DNA of 32,199 nucleotides from NCBI GenBank assembly GCA_028709785.1, contig JAQUTK010000009.1, forward strand, positions 1 to 32,199, written 5' to 3'. The translations under genes were made by a program, and so were the position numbers. The DNA comes from Bacteroidales bacterium. Lineage in GTDB: Bacteria > Bacteroidota > Bacteroidia > Bacteroidales > JAQUTK01. Shown here in pieces: positions 16,040 to 25,395 of this stretch (within the stretch, counting starts at the first letter, position 1; each line of letters starts with the position of its first letter). The notes below the pieces were generated by a model. It did not search any database and was not told where the DNA came from. It was given only the letters and a program-made list of their open reading frames with translations.

Positions 16040-16867
16040 ATGAATAAGTCACTAAAATTGGCAGTATTATTGCTGTTTACATCTTCTATTACGCTAATGG
16101 CACAGAATAACCTCCGTGAAATATGGCCCGGCAAAGTGCCGGGTGAAACGAAAGCAAAAGCAGCAGCGGTATTCAATCCAGAGTCTGCGGATGGTGTCAC
16201 GCGAATCACTGAAGTTACAAATCCGGGATATGTAAAAATCGTTCCAACTGTTGCCTCGAATAATCAGGCAGTGGTGGTCTGTCCGGGAGGAGGATATTCT
16301 ATATTGTCATGGATAAAAGAAGGTACTGATATTGGTGAGTGGCTCGCCGGACAGGGATTTACCGCCTATGTGTTGCAATACCGTGTGCCCGGTAAGAAAG
16401 AAGGAGCTTTGCAGGATGCACAACGGATGATTCGTTTGGTGCGTGCTGATAAGTTTGATAAAGTGGGTATCATGGGCTTTTCGGCCGGAGCCAGTCTGTC
16501 GGAGCGTGCTTCCACTCGTTTTACAGAGAAACTGTACGATGCGGTTGATAAAGCGGATTCACTTTCTTGTCGTCCCGATTTTACACTCCTGATTTATCCG
16601 GCATATATGGATGAGGGAGCAAACAAAACATTGACACCCGAGCTGACTGTTACTTCCGATACACCTCCTGCATTTATTTTCCAGACTGCGGATGATCCAT
16701 ATGGTAACAGCGCTTTGGTCATTGCCGGAGCTTTGCGAAATAAAAAAGTACCTGTCGAACTTCATTTTCTTCCTGAAGGTGGGCATGGGTATGGTCTTCG
16801 TAAAGATATTAGAGCGGGTATTGAATGGCCTAAGCTCGCTGAACAATGGCTGAAAAATCATAAATAA
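16040..16867 (+). CDS. Exported alpha/beta-hydrolase, probable carbohydrate esterase
   Basis: A 275-residue protein with a signal peptide (1-21, ending LMAQ) and an alpha/beta-hydrolase fold. The oxyanion-loop stretch VVVCPGGGYS (78-87), nucleophile elbow GFSAG with Ser148, Asp219 in QTADDPYGNS and His249 in GGHGYG form a complete triad. This pattern is shared by acetyl-xylan-esterase-like and pectin-related esterases of Bacteroides. I chose ATG 16040 because the signal peptide begins there; the open frame extends to a TTG at 15965, which lies upstream of the probable promoter. It is the first gene of a unit continuing with uxaB (25 bases later), so its ester substrate is plausibly a uronate-rich pectin fragment. 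Substrate is inference. Confidence 0.85.
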   Translation: MNKSLKLAVLLLFTSSITLMAQNNLREIWPGKVPGETKAKAAAVFNPESADGVTRITEVTNPGYVKIVPTVASNNQAVVVCPGGGYSILSWIKEGTDIGEWLAGQGFTAYVLQYRVPGKKEGALQDAQRMIRLVRADKFDKVGIMGFSAGASLSERASTRFTEKLYDAVDKADSLSCRPDFTLLIYPAYMDEGANKTLTPELTVTSDTPPAFIFQTADDPYGNSALVIAGALRNKKVPVELHFLPEGGHGYGLRKDIRAGIEWPKLAEQWLKNHK

Positions 16868-16892
16868 GACTTGATTCAAAAACAAATTCATA

Positions 16893-18329
16893 ATGGAACG
16901 ATTAACTAGACGTTTATTTGAGACTCCGGTATATCCGGAACGTATTTTACAGATCGGAGAAGGTAATTTTCTTCGCGCTTTTGTCTGCTGGATGGTGCAG
17001 GAGATGAATGAGAAAGCGAATTTTAATAGCAGTATAGTTGTGACTCAACCCCTTTCACAGGGAATGGTGCCTCAGTTGAATGAACAAGACGGATTGTATA
17101 CCCTCGTACTGAAAGGTCTAGATAAGGGAAAACCGGTTCGTATCGTGAAACGAATTGAATCTATCTCCAGAGGCATCAATCCATTTGAACTGAATGATGA
17201 GTTTATGCAATTGGCAGGTAGTAAAGAGTTACGTTTTGTCGTTTCTAATACAACAGAGGCCGGTATTGCTTTTGATCCTGAAGCAAAAGAGACGGAGTGT
17301 CCGCCTCAAAACTTCCCGGCACGGATGACCAAGTTCTTGTACCATCGTTTTGAAGCATTTAACGGAGCGGCAGACAAAGGACTGATTTTTATCCCTTGCG
17401 AATTGATCGAACAGAATGGTGATCATCTGAAAGAGCATATGTTGCATTATGCGCAACTATGGCAGTATCCCTCTGCTTTTGTAGAGTGGATGAACAGTGC
17501 TTGTGCATTTGCCAATACCCTGGTTGATCGTATCGTACCGGGTTATCCGAGAGACACTATCGCAGAGATTACGAAAGAGGTGCAGTATGAAGATAAAATG
17601 GTGGTCGAAGGTGAAATATTCCATTTGTGGGTGATTGAGGCACCGGCTTGGGTAGAGCAGGAGCTTCCTACTTCCAAAGCAGGTCTCAATGTGCTGTTCG
17701 TTCCTTCTATCAAACCTTACCGTGATCGCAAGGTTACTTTACTGAACGGACCTCATACCGTGTTATCGCCGGTGGCTTATCTGTCCGGACTCAATACGGT
17801 GCGTGAAGCTTGTGAAGATGCGGTAGTGGGTAAGTATGTACGTAAGGCAATGTACGACGAACTGATTCCAACGCTTGATCTCTCCAAAGAGGAATTGACA
17901 GCTTTTGCTGATAGTGTTATGGAACGTTTTCGTAACCCGTATGTCAATCATTTGGTAACAAGCATCATGCTTAACTCATTTCCAAAGTTTAAGACACGTG
18001 ATCTTCCTGCTCTCAAGAAATATCTGGACCGAAAAGGTCAGCTGCCTGATGCATTGGTATTTGGTTTGGCAGCAATCATTTCCTATTACAAAGGAGGAAA
18101 GCGGGGAGAAGATATCATTACGTTGAATGATGATCAGAAGATTCTGGATTTGCTTGCTCAGTTGTGGCAGACCAATGATCCTTCTGCAATAGCCGAAGGT
18201 GTGCTTGGTGCTTCCTTTATATGGGCGGAAGACTTGAATAAGATCGCCGGACTGAAAGAGAAACTGAGCGGGTATCTGACTCTTATCACTCAAAAAGGAA
18301 TGAGTGGTGCATTGCAAACGATTGTCTAA
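16893..18329 (+). CDS. uxaB: Tagaturonate reductase (altronate oxidoreductase)
   Basis: A 478-residue NAD-dependent enzyme of the polyol-specific long-chain dehydrogenase family. It reduces D-tagaturonate to D-altronate, the second step of galacturonate breakdown after UxaC. Family features are the N-terminal QIGEGNFLRAFVCWM, SNTTEAGIAF and the catalytic KVTLLNGPHTVLSP with the spaced Lys, Asn and His. Length is normal. UxaA, the next enzyme, starts 12 bases downstream, giving a strong pathway pairing. A uxaC gene and a transporter are not seen in the window. Confidence 0.95.
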   Translation: MERLTRRLFETPVYPERILQIGEGNFLRAFVCWMVQEMNEKANFNSSIVVTQPLSQGMVPQLNEQDGLYTLVLKGLDKGKPVRIVKRIESISRGINPFELNDEFMQLAGSKELRFVVSNTTEAGIAFDPEAKETECPPQNFPARMTKFLYHRFEAFNGAADKGLIFIPCELIEQNGDHLKEHMLHYAQLWQYPSAFVEWMNSACAFANTLVDRIVPGYPRDTIAEITKEVQYEDKMVVEGEIFHLWVIEAPAWVEQELPTSKAGLNVLFVPSIKPYRDRKVTLLNGPHTVLSPVAYLSGLNTVREACEDAVVGKYVRKAMYDELIPTLDLSKEELTAFADSVMERFRNPYVNHLVTSIMLNSFPKFKTRDLPALKKYLDRKGQLPDALVFGLAAIISYYKGGKRGEDIITLNDDQKILDLLAQLWQTNDPSAIAEGVLGASFIWAEDLNKIAGLKEKLSGYLTLITQKGMSGALQTIV

Positions 18330-18341
18330 ATAATAGATTCA

Positions 18342-19835
18342 ATGAATAAAGCTTTATATATACTGATTCATCCCTCCGACAATGTTGCTGTTGTGCTGGA
18401 AAGAGTCGGCAAGGGAGAGGTGTTGACTTTGGGTACTCAAAAAGTGACCATACGTGAAGAGATTCCTGCCGGCCATAAGGTTGCTATAGCGAGGATTGCT
18501 TCCGGAAACAATGTGATTAAATATGGCTATCCTATCGGACATGCCGTTGTTGATATTGAAGCCGGTGACTGGGTGAACGAGAAACGTATAAAAACCAATC
18601 TTAGCGGAGTGGAGAACTATACCTATTCTCCGTCACTTTCTGCACCTAATATACCGCAGCGCAATCTGACATTTAATGGCTACCGTCGTAAAAACGGTCT
18701 GGCAGGTACCCGCAACGAGATATGGATTGTGCCGACTGTAGGTTGCGTTAATGGTATTGCATCCCAGTTGGCAGAAACCCTGCGCAATGAGACTGGTCTG
18801 AAAGGTGTAGATGCAATTGTTGCTTTCCCACATAGTTATGGCTGTTCGCAGTTGGGAGAAGATCATGAGAATACCCGAAAGATCCTCCGCGATATGGTCT
18901 TGCATCCGAATGCGGGAGGAGTGTTGGTCGTTGGTCTGGGATGTGAAAACAATCAGCTGAGTGCATTTAAAACCTTTTTGGGCGAGTATGAACCGGAACG
19001 GGTACGTTTTATGGAGTGCCAGAAGGTGGGTGATGAATATGAAGAAGGAATGAAACTTCTTCGTGAATTATACGAACAGGCTGTGACCTGCCAGCGCGAA
19101 CCTATTCCGTTGTCCGAACTGAAAGTCGGACTTAAATGTGGTGGCTCTGACGGATTCTCAGGTATCACTGCCAATCCCCTTTTAGGTGTCTTTTCTGATT
19201 TTCTGACCTCACAAGGCGGAACTACCGTATTGACAGAAGTACCGGAAATGTTTGGTGCCGAAACGATCTTGATGAACCGATGTGTGACTCCCGTTCTTTT
19301 TGATCAGACAGTTCGCCTGATCAATGGTTTTAAGGAGTACTATGAGGCCAACAATCAGCCGGTCTATGAAAACCCATCTCCCGGCAATAAAGCCGGAGGA
19401 ATATCCACGTTGGAAGAAAAATCGTTGGGATGTACACAAAAAAGCGGGCAGTCTCCGGTGTGTGGAGTGGTAGCGTATGGTGATCTGATTCGGGAGAAAG
19501 GTCTGAATTTGTTGAGCGCACCCGGCAATGATTTGGTTGCTGCAACGGCGTTGGCTTCTTCAGGCTGTCAGTTAATTCTGTTTACGACAGGAAGAGGAAC
19601 ACCTTTCGGATGTTATGTACCTACTATCAAAATTTCAACGAACTCTGCCTTGTATCAAAGCAAACCCGGATGGATTGATTTTAACGCCGGAATATTGCTT
19701 GAAGGAAAGACGATGGAAGAGACGAATGAACTCTTCATTGACTATATCATTCGCGTAGCTTCAGGAGAAAAGGTACGCATGGAAAAGAATGGTTATCATG
19801 AGTTTGCTATTTTCAAGAGCGGTGTAACCCTTTAA
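18342..19835 (+). CDS. uxaA: Altronate dehydratase
   Basis: A 497-residue UxaA-family lyase that dehydrates D-altronate to 2-keto-3-deoxygluconate. The small N-terminal SAF domain (about 1-95, with IHPSDNVAVVL and GHKVAIARIASG) is followed by the large catalytic region, with NGYRRKNGLAGTRNEIWIVP, LKCGGSDGFSGITANP and the late FTTGRGTPFG. Conserved cysteines in PTVGCVNG, HSYGCSQLG and GLGCENN probably bind the metal. It is the third gene of the esterase-uxaB-uxaA unit and is followed after 21 bases by an antiporter on the same strand. Confidence 0.95.
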   Translation: MNKALYILIHPSDNVAVVLERVGKGEVLTLGTQKVTIREEIPAGHKVAIARIASGNNVIKYGYPIGHAVVDIEAGDWVNEKRIKTNLSGVENYTYSPSLSAPNIPQRNLTFNGYRRKNGLAGTRNEIWIVPTVGCVNGIASQLAETLRNETGLKGVDAIVAFPHSYGCSQLGEDHENTRKILRDMVLHPNAGGVLVVGLGCENNQLSAFKTFLGEYEPERVRFMECQKVGDEYEEGMKLLRELYEQAVTCQREPIPLSELKVGLKCGGSDGFSGITANPLLGVFSDFLTSQGGTTVLTEVPEMFGAETILMNRCVTPVLFDQTVRLINGFKEYYEANNQPVYENPSPGNKAGGISTLEEKSLGCTQKSGQSPVCGVVAYGDLIREKGLNLLSAPGNDLVAATALASSGCQLILFTTGRGTPFGCYVPTIKISTNSALYQSKPGWIDFNAGILLEGKTMEETNELFIDYIIRVASGEKVRMEKNGYHEFAIFKSGVTL

Positions 19836-19856
19836 ATATAGTAAAGAAATTTAGAC

Positions 19857-21362
19857 ATGGATTTAGTACCCGGAAATATCATTTTAATAGGTTCTATGTT
19901 GTTGTTTCTAAGCGTAATAGCCGGGAAAGCCGGTTATCGCTTTGGAGTACCAGCCTTGTTGCTATTTCTGGGACTAGGTATGCTTTTTGGTACGGATGGC
20001 ATCTTGGGCCTTCAGTTTAATAATCCGAAGATTGCTCAGTTTATTGGTACGCTGGCCCTGACTATCATTTTGTTTTCAGGTGGTATGGATACCAAGAAAA
20101 AGGAGGTTCGTCCCATTATGGCTCCGGGTATTGTTTTAGCTACATTAGGCGTTGTTTGCACGACAGTTATCACCGGGTATTTTATTTATTATCTTACAAA
20201 TTTCTTCGGAAAAGACCATATCGCTTTCTCACTTATGGAGTCGATGTTGCTGGCAGCAACGATGTCATCTACAGATTCTGCGTCCGTGTTTTCCATTCTC
20301 AGATCGCGTGGACTGGGACTTAAGGAGAATCTTCGTCCGATGCTCGAACTTGAGAGTGGAAGCAATGATCCTATGGCCTATCTCTTGACACTTCTTTTTA
20401 TTCAAATTATTCAGATTGGAGATGCGAGTTTTGCGGAATCTGCTAAGATATTGCTTATTCAATTAAGTTTGGGAACTTTGTTAGGCTATCTGATTGGTCG
20501 GCTGGCGGTCTATGTAATCAATCACATCAATGTATCATATACCTCTTTCTACTCACTTCTGATGATGGCTTTTGCCTTCTTTACCTTCTCTTTCACCGAT
20601 TTCTTTCATGGTAATGGCTATCTGGCAGTATATATTGCGGGATTTATTGTCGGCAACAACAAACTTGTGCACAAGAGAACAATGGCTACTTTTTTTGATG
20701 GTCTAACCTGGCTTTCTCAGATTGTGATGTTCCTTACACTCGGACTACTGGTCAATCCCAAAGAACTGATCTCAATTGCAGGGATAGGAATGCTGGTCGC
20801 TTTCTTTATGATCATCGTAGCCCGTCCGTTCAGCGTATTCTTTTGTTTGCTCCCTTTCCGAAAGTTCAGCACCAGTGCGAGATGCTATATCTCATGGGTA
20901 GGATTGCGTGGAGCAGTACCTATCATTTTTGCTACCTATCCGTGGATTGAAGGGATAAATCATGCACATGAGATGTTTAATATTGTCTTTTTCATTACGC
21001 TTGTTTCCTTGCTTGTCCAGGGGATGACAGTGGGGCCGATGGCACGCTGGCTGGGTGTTTCCAAACCACCTGAGAAAGAGAAAGAATTTGATTTGGTCTT
21101 GCCTGATGAAATAAAAAGTGCTATGTCGGAGGTCGAAGTTAATCCTGTGACATTGGAAAATGGTAACAGGATGATGGACCTTACCTTGCCGGCAAATACC
21201 CTTGTGGCAATGGTTAAGCGAAGCGGACTCTATTTTGTGCCCACGGGAAAGACTCTTTTGAAAGAAGGAGATAAACTTTTGATTATTTCTGACAATGACG
21301 AAGAATTGAAAGAAGCTTTTGCCAATCTGGGTATTAAGAAATACTCCATAGAGAAGAATTAG
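19857..21362 (+). CDS. Potassium/proton antiporter, CPA1/NhaP2 type
   Basis: A 501-residue inner-membrane antiporter. About twelve hydrophobic segments form the CPA1 exchanger domain, including LFSGGMDTKKKEVRP and the ATMSSTDSASVFSILRS and LELESGSNDPMAYLLTL stretches, whose Asp residues carry ions in the family. The C-terminus (about 420-495) is a soluble TrkA-C/RCK-C-type domain ending LLKEGDKLLIISDNDEELKEAF. It probably expels K+ or Na+ in exchange for H+. It lies 21 bases after uxaA and is likely read through from that operon, although a link between cation exchange and uronate metabolism is only inference. Confidence 0.88.
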   Translation: MDLVPGNIILIGSMLLFLSVIAGKAGYRFGVPALLLFLGLGMLFGTDGILGLQFNNPKIAQFIGTLALTIILFSGGMDTKKKEVRPIMAPGIVLATLGVVCTTVITGYFIYYLTNFFGKDHIAFSLMESMLLAATMSSTDSASVFSILRSRGLGLKENLRPMLELESGSNDPMAYLLTLLFIQIIQIGDASFAESAKILLIQLSLGTLLGYLIGRLAVYVINHINVSYTSFYSLLMMAFAFFTFSFTDFFHGNGYLAVYIAGFIVGNNKLVHKRTMATFFDGLTWLSQIVMFLTLGLLVNPKELISIAGIGMLVAFFMIIVARPFSVFFCLLPFRKFSTSARCYISWVGLRGAVPIIFATYPWIEGINHAHEMFNIVFFITLVSLLVQGMTVGPMARWLGVSKPPEKEKEFDLVLPDEIKSAMSEVEVNPVTLENGNRMMDLTLPANTLVAMVKRSGLYFVPTGKTLLKEGDKLLIISDNDEELKEAFANLGIKKYSIEKN

Positions 21363-21406
21363 TACACCTTCAGACTTTTACATGCTATTGTTATTTCTCC
21401 TTTTTC

Positions 21407-21437
21407 TTTGTGATGAAGAAGAAAAAGTTTACATTTG
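21407..21437 (+). promoter_or_regulatory. Complete Bacteroidales promoter of the acyl-CoA synthetase gene
   Basis: TTTG at 21407-21410 and TACATTTG at 21430-21437 are separated by exactly 19 bases, the classical -33/-7 arrangement of the Bacteroides primary sigma factor. Transcription should begin near 21444, about ten bases before the ATG at 21453. The best-matching promoter in the window. Confidence 0.75.
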
Positions 21438-21452
21438 AGCAAAATAATCATC

Positions 21453-23111
21453 ATGGAAAAGGATTTTATAGCCTATATAGAGGAGAGTATCAAGGCTCAT
21501 TGGGATCTGGATGCTCTCACCGACTACAAGGGAGCTACTTTACAATATAAAGATGTAGCGCGAAAAATAGAGAAGATACACCTGATCTTTGAAAAGAGCG
21601 GAATTAGTAAAGGAGATAAAATTGCGATTTGTGGAAGAAACTGTTCGCATTGGGGAGTCACCTTTCTTGCCGTTTTAACTTATGGAGCTGTAGCGGTACC
21701 CATTCTGCACGAATTTAAAGCGGATAATATTCATAACTTCGTCAATCATTCCGAATCCAAGTTGCTTTTTGTCGGTGATATGGTCTGGGAGAACTTGAAT
21801 GAAGCTTCCATGCCCAACGTCAAAGGTATCATTCTGATGAATGACTTTTCGGTTTTGATTTCTCATACGAAGAAGCTCAACGAAGTACGCGATCATCTGA
21901 ATGAGATGTTTGGTGCAAAGTTTCCGAAAAACTTCCGTCCGGAGCATGTGAAATATGTACATAGTAAGCCTGGAGATCTGGCTATCATCAATTACACTTC
22001 CGGTACTACCAGTACATCCAAAGGAGTGATGTTGCCCTATCTGAGTCTGTGGTCCAATATTACTTTTGCGCGTGATGTCCTGCGTCTTGATTCGGGACAA
22101 AAGGTGATTTCCATCCTTCCGATGGCACACATGTACGGACTGGCTTTTGAGTTTCTGTTTGAGTTTACTTGTGGCTGTCATGTCTATTTCCTGACCCGGA
22201 TGCCAAGTCCGAAGATCATCTTCCAGGCTTTTGCGGAGATAAAACCCAACCTGATCATTGCTGTTCCACTTATCATTGAAAAGGTTATTAAAAAGAATGT
22301 GCTTCCCAAATTGGAAACGCCGACCATGAAACTTCTTTTGCGCTTACCATATATCAGCGACAGGATTAAAGCAAAAGTCCGTAACAGTGTAGTTGAGGCT
22401 TTTGGTGGTAATTTTGTGCAAGTGGTCATTGGTGGTGCTGCATTAAATCCGGAAGTGGAGAGCTTTCTTCGTTCCATTGAATTCCCCTTTACCGTAGGGT
22501 ATGGGATGACAGAATGCGGACCAATTATTGGCTATACCTTCTGGAAAGAGTACAAACCCGGCTCTTGTGGCAAACCTGTTCATCGGATGGAAGTGAAGGT
22601 CTTGTCTACTGATCCTGCCAATATCGCGGGAGAAATTATTGTTAGGGGAGATAATCTGATGTCCGGATATTATAAAAATAAGGATCTGACTACTCAGGCC
22701 ATTGACTCAAAGGGATGGCTTCATACCGGTGATATGGGTGTAATCGATGAAGATGGTAATATAACGATCAAAGGGCGTTGTAAGAATATGCTTCTAAGTA
22801 GTTCCGGACAGAATATATATCCTGAAGAGATTGAAGAAAAATTAAACAATCTTCCCTATGTTTCTGAATCGCTCGTAGTTGAACAAGGAGATAAACTCGT
22901 CGGACTTGTTTATCCTGATTTTGAAGATGCATTTGCTCACGGACTATCTAACGAAGCCATTGAAAAGGTTATGGAAGAGAATCGGATCGCTCTGAATCAG
23001 ATGCTTCCTGCTTACTCACAGCTTTCAAAGATGAAAATCTTTCCTGAGGAATTTGAGAAAACTCCCAAGCGAAGTATCAAACGGTTTTTATATCAGGAAG
23101 CAGGTAAATAA
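21453..23111 (+). CDS. AMP-forming acyl-CoA synthetase
   Basis: A 552-residue ANL-superfamily enzyme, probably a long- or medium-chain fatty acid-CoA ligase. The adenylate motifs are clear: the P-loop-like YTSGTTSTSKG (181-191), VGYGMTECGP, GWLHTGDMG and, near the end, KGRCKNMLLSSSGQNIYPEEIEE with the hinge region; the catalytic lysine is expected in TPKRSIKRF. I chose ATG 21453; the frame extends to a TTG at 21435 that lies inside the -7 box. It has its own promoter and is followed by a terminator, so it is a single-gene unit. The exact acid substrate cannot be read from sequence. Confidence 0.87.
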   Translation: MEKDFIAYIEESIKAHWDLDALTDYKGATLQYKDVARKIEKIHLIFEKSGISKGDKIAICGRNCSHWGVTFLAVLTYGAVAVPILHEFKADNIHNFVNHSESKLLFVGDMVWENLNEASMPNVKGIILMNDFSVLISHTKKLNEVRDHLNEMFGAKFPKNFRPEHVKYVHSKPGDLAIINYTSGTTSTSKGVMLPYLSLWSNITFARDVLRLDSGQKVISILPMAHMYGLAFEFLFEFTCGCHVYFLTRMPSPKIIFQAFAEIKPNLIIAVPLIIEKVIKKNVLPKLETPTMKLLLRLPYISDRIKAKVRNSVVEAFGGNFVQVVIGGAALNPEVESFLRSIEFPFTVGYGMTECGPIIGYTFWKEYKPGSCGKPVHRMEVKVLSTDPANIAGEIIVRGDNLMSGYYKNKDLTTQAIDSKGWLHTGDMGVIDEDGNITIKGRCKNMLLSSSGQNIYPEEIEEKLNNLPYVSESLVVEQGDKLVGLVYPDFEDAFAHGLSNEAIEKVMEENRIALNQMLPAYSQLSKMKIFPEEFEKTPKRSIKRFLYQEAGK

Positions 23112-23116
23112 ATTAC

Positions 23117-23148
23117 AGGGGGATGCAGTAATGGCTTCCCCTTTTTTC
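23117..23148 (+). terminator. Intrinsic terminator after the acyl-CoA synthetase gene
   Basis: AGGGGGA (23117-23123) pairs with TTCCCCT (23136-23142), followed by a run of six T from 23142. It ends the synthetase transcript before the tpx promoter. Confidence 0.7.
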
Positions 23149-23205
23149 TTTCTGACTTTCTCTTCTTTTTTTTCTAAAGTGAAGTATAATCTCGTAGTAA
23201 AAAAG

Positions 23206-23213
23206 TATATTTG
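23206..23213 (+). promoter_or_regulatory. Bacteroidales -7 element for tpx
   Basis: TATATTTG is an exact TAnnTTTG match, with expected transcription start about 18 bases before the ATG at 23238. No -33 TTTG is seen at the standard spacing, so an activator such as a peroxide sensor could be involved; no operator can be named. Confidence 0.5.
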
Positions 23214-23237
23214 CGAAACAACTAAATATAAATTTTT

Positions 23238-23738
23238 ATGGGAATACAAACAGCATTTAAAGGAACTCCTGTTAATGTGGCAGGTACCTTTGTACAGGTC
23301 GGAACGAAAGCACCTGATTTTCGGTTGATCACAAAAGGGCTGGGTGAATATACCCTGGCCTCTGCAGAAGGAAAGAGTATTGTCCTGAATATTTTCCCGA
23401 GCATTGATACCGGCGTATGTGCCACTTCGGTTCGTACATTTAATAAATTGGCGGCAGGAATGCCCAATACTGTTGTATTGGCAATTTCGCGTGACCTTCC
23501 TTTTGCTCAGGGGCGATTCTGTGGTGCCGAAGGAATAGATAACGTAATAACATTGTCTGATTTCCGTAATTTGGGCTTTGTCCAGGCATATGGCGTACTG
23601 CTGGAGGATGGCCCTCTTGCCGGACTTCTTGCCCGTTGTGTCGTTGTAATCAATCCGCAAGGAAAGGTTGTCTATACAGAAATGGTTCCGGAAATCACAC
23701 AAGAGCCCAATTACGAAGCTGCCTTGAAGGCTTTGTAA
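23238..23738 (+). CDS. tpx: Thiol peroxidase
   Basis: A 166-residue peroxiredoxin of the Tpx subfamily that reduces hydrogen and organic peroxides with electrons from thioredoxin. Peroxidatic Cys61 in DTGVCATS and resolving Cys95 in GRFCGAEG fall at the same numbers as in E. coli Tpx. The N-terminal [12 protein letters not shown] stretch and full length are typical. It has its own promoter and ends before a bidirectional terminator shared with the convergent gene to its right. Confidence 0.96.
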   Translation: MGIQTAFKGTPVNVAGTFVQVGTKAPDFRLITKGLGEYTLASAEGKSIVLNIFPSIDTGVCATSVRTFNKLAAGMPNTVVLAISRDLPFAQGRFCGAEGIDNVITLSDFRNLGFVQAYGVLLEDGPLAGLLARCVVVINPQGKVVYTEMVPEITQEPNYEAALKAL

Positions 23739-23751
23739 TTGAAATGATAGA

Positions 23752-23794
23752 AAAAAGAAAGGGTGAAGCCATCAGAGCTTCACCCTTTCTTTTT
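23752..23794. terminator. Bidirectional terminator between tpx and the convergent gene
   Basis: An 18-base arm (23752-23769) is the exact reverse complement of 23777-23794, with a seven-base loop. The GC-rich core GGGTGAAGC is flanked by A-rich and T-rich ends, so it reads as a terminator in both directions. It lies 13 bases after tpx and 10 bases before the stop of the gene at 23805. Confidence 0.93.
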
Positions 23795-23804
23795 CATCTT
23801 TGTC

Positions 23805-25262
23805 TTAGAAGTTTACCTTACAGGTTTTATTATTTGCAAGTTCGATATTTACATAAGAGAAGCTATTGCCCAGTATGTCTTTAGCTATTGTTGCTTTTTG
23901 TTTCTTGCCATTGACCAGTACCGACTCCTGTTTTCCGGCAAAGGAGGCGCGCCAAACAATCTTCTCACCGGTATTGTTGGTGAACTCCGTTGCTTTCTTG
24001 CCTTCGTGTCTCACAGAAATATATCCTTTGAATACGGGGACATTTTCGATAGCAGCAAAGCCTTCCTCGATGTGTGATTGAGTGATTATTTGTTTCTTTT
24101 GTGCGGATGGCTGAATACCCATGGCACCACCAACTACTCCTTCTACAACTCCAAATGAGACTTCCGGATAATCCGCACGTTTCATACGAGGCAGTTGTGT
24201 AAGAAACGTATAGGCTTCTTTTTCATATCCGTAGCGATAAAAAAGAGCAGGAAAAGAGGAAATGTTTTCTACATTCCATTCTTGCTTCAAAATGTCGGAT
24301 ACTGTTGCACGAATGCGTTTAGGATTTTCCGTGACATTAAACCAGAGAATAAACGGAGCACCTTCTCCCCGGTGAAATTTCTTGTCCTCCGTCCATAATG
24401 TCTGGTAGTATGCGTTTGTCTCATCCCACCAGGTATCTTCCAGAATCTGCCGATACTGAAGAGCGATTTTCTTATCTCTCTGAGCAATTGCTTTATCCCC
24501 GTTGAGAGTTGCTATCTCGGAATGTGCGATATGTCCGGCATAGAGTGTCGATATTAAATCAGCACTGGCAGTCAGACCGCCCATATTTTCCACATAGGAT
24601 GCCAGTCCCCGCGATGTGTGGAAGTTTTTGTTCGCTTTTGCTTCTTTAGGAACATTCATGTACCGGGGACGGTTCATAATATTCTCAGGTTCCAGTTTCC
24701 AGCTCTTCACGTACTCATTCAATGACTTGTCGTAAAAATTAGTAAAGCACGGATCATTGATATAATCAGTATCGCCTGTCCATTCGTACATTTTCAGACA
24801 AGCTTGCATGACATCAAAGTTTGCGTTCAGATTGTACCAGAAGTTCTGATCATTGGTGTAATCAACGGGAGCTGGTTTGTTAGATCGGTTAATTTCCCAA
24901 TAGGAACACCAATCTTTAGCTTCAGAAATATTTTCAGCAAACCGGGTAAGCATATTCTTATTATGCTTGGTTAAGCCTATAATTTGTGCTCCAACAGTCT
25001 GATGCGAAACATCGCGCATACAAAACGCTTCGCGTTGGGGGAGGGCCGCTTCATACCAATAGCCAACCGGATCAGAGTTGTCATGGCTGTAAGACAATGC
25101 CATTTTTTTTGCCCAGTTATAGGATTCTTCCAGTAGTTTGTCTGAAGAGGAGAACACTGCCGTCTTTTCGGGAGTGATGGTTGGAATAGCCATTTGATTT
25201 GCTATTGAGTAACTGTTTGTCATGCATAGCGCTACCAGACTAATTAAAATTGTTTTTCTCAT
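23805..25262 (-). CDS. Exported six-hairpin glycosidase-like protein, family uncertain
   Basis: A 485-residue protein with a signal peptide (about 1-22, ending SIAN). The body looks like an (alpha/alpha)6 barrel: a run of helices with GYWYEAALPQREAFCMRDVSHQ (67-88), a repeated aromatic/acidic pattern (NFWYNLNANFDVMQACLKMYEW), ILEDTWWDETNAYY and GVVEGVVGGAMGIQPSA; the last 80 residues form a beta-rich tail. Such folds occur in several glycoside hydrolase and lyase families, and acidic residues in the first stretch could be catalytic, but I cannot assign a CAZy family. It follows acr3 after 133 bases on the same strand. Nothing ties it to arsenic, and it is probably an unrelated neighbour with its own promoter (a weak TATTTTCG lies near 25305). 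Confidence 0.65.
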   Translation of the reverse strand: MRKTILISLVALCMTNSYSIANQMAIPTITPEKTAVFSSSDKLLEESYNWAKKMALSYSHDNSDPVGYWYEAALPQREAFCMRDVSHQTVGAQIIGLTKHNKNMLTRFAENISEAKDWCSYWEINRSNKPAPVDYTNDQNFWYNLNANFDVMQACLKMYEWTGDTDYINDPCFTNFYDKSLNEYVKSWKLEPENIMNRPRYMNVPKEAKANKNFHTSRGLASYVENMGGLTASADLISTLYAGHIAHSEIATLNGDKAIAQRDKKIALQYRQILEDTWWDETNAYYQTLWTEDKKFHRGEGAPFILWFNVTENPKRIRATVSDILKQEWNVENISSFPALFYRYGYEKEAYTFLTQLPRMKRADYPEVSFGVVEGVVGGAMGIQPSAQKKQIITQSHIEEGFAAIENVPVFKGYISVRHEGKKATEFTNNTGEKIVWRASFAGKQESVLVNGKKQKATIAKDILGNSFSYVNIELANNKTCKVNF

Positions 25263-25395
25263 TCTTGAATTGATATTAGTTTACCAGTTGTTCTGTTCCG
25301 AAAATAGATTTTCATTTCAGAAGCCAATAGTAGTGAGAATTGATTGATTGTGCAATACTATTACCGTAATTATTGATCAAGAAGGCTAATTCTTA

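Noticed and set aside
23088..23702. A 204-codon minus-strand reading frame
   Set aside because: It is antisense to tpx, which has both catalytic cysteines in place, and it spans the tpx promoter and terminator.
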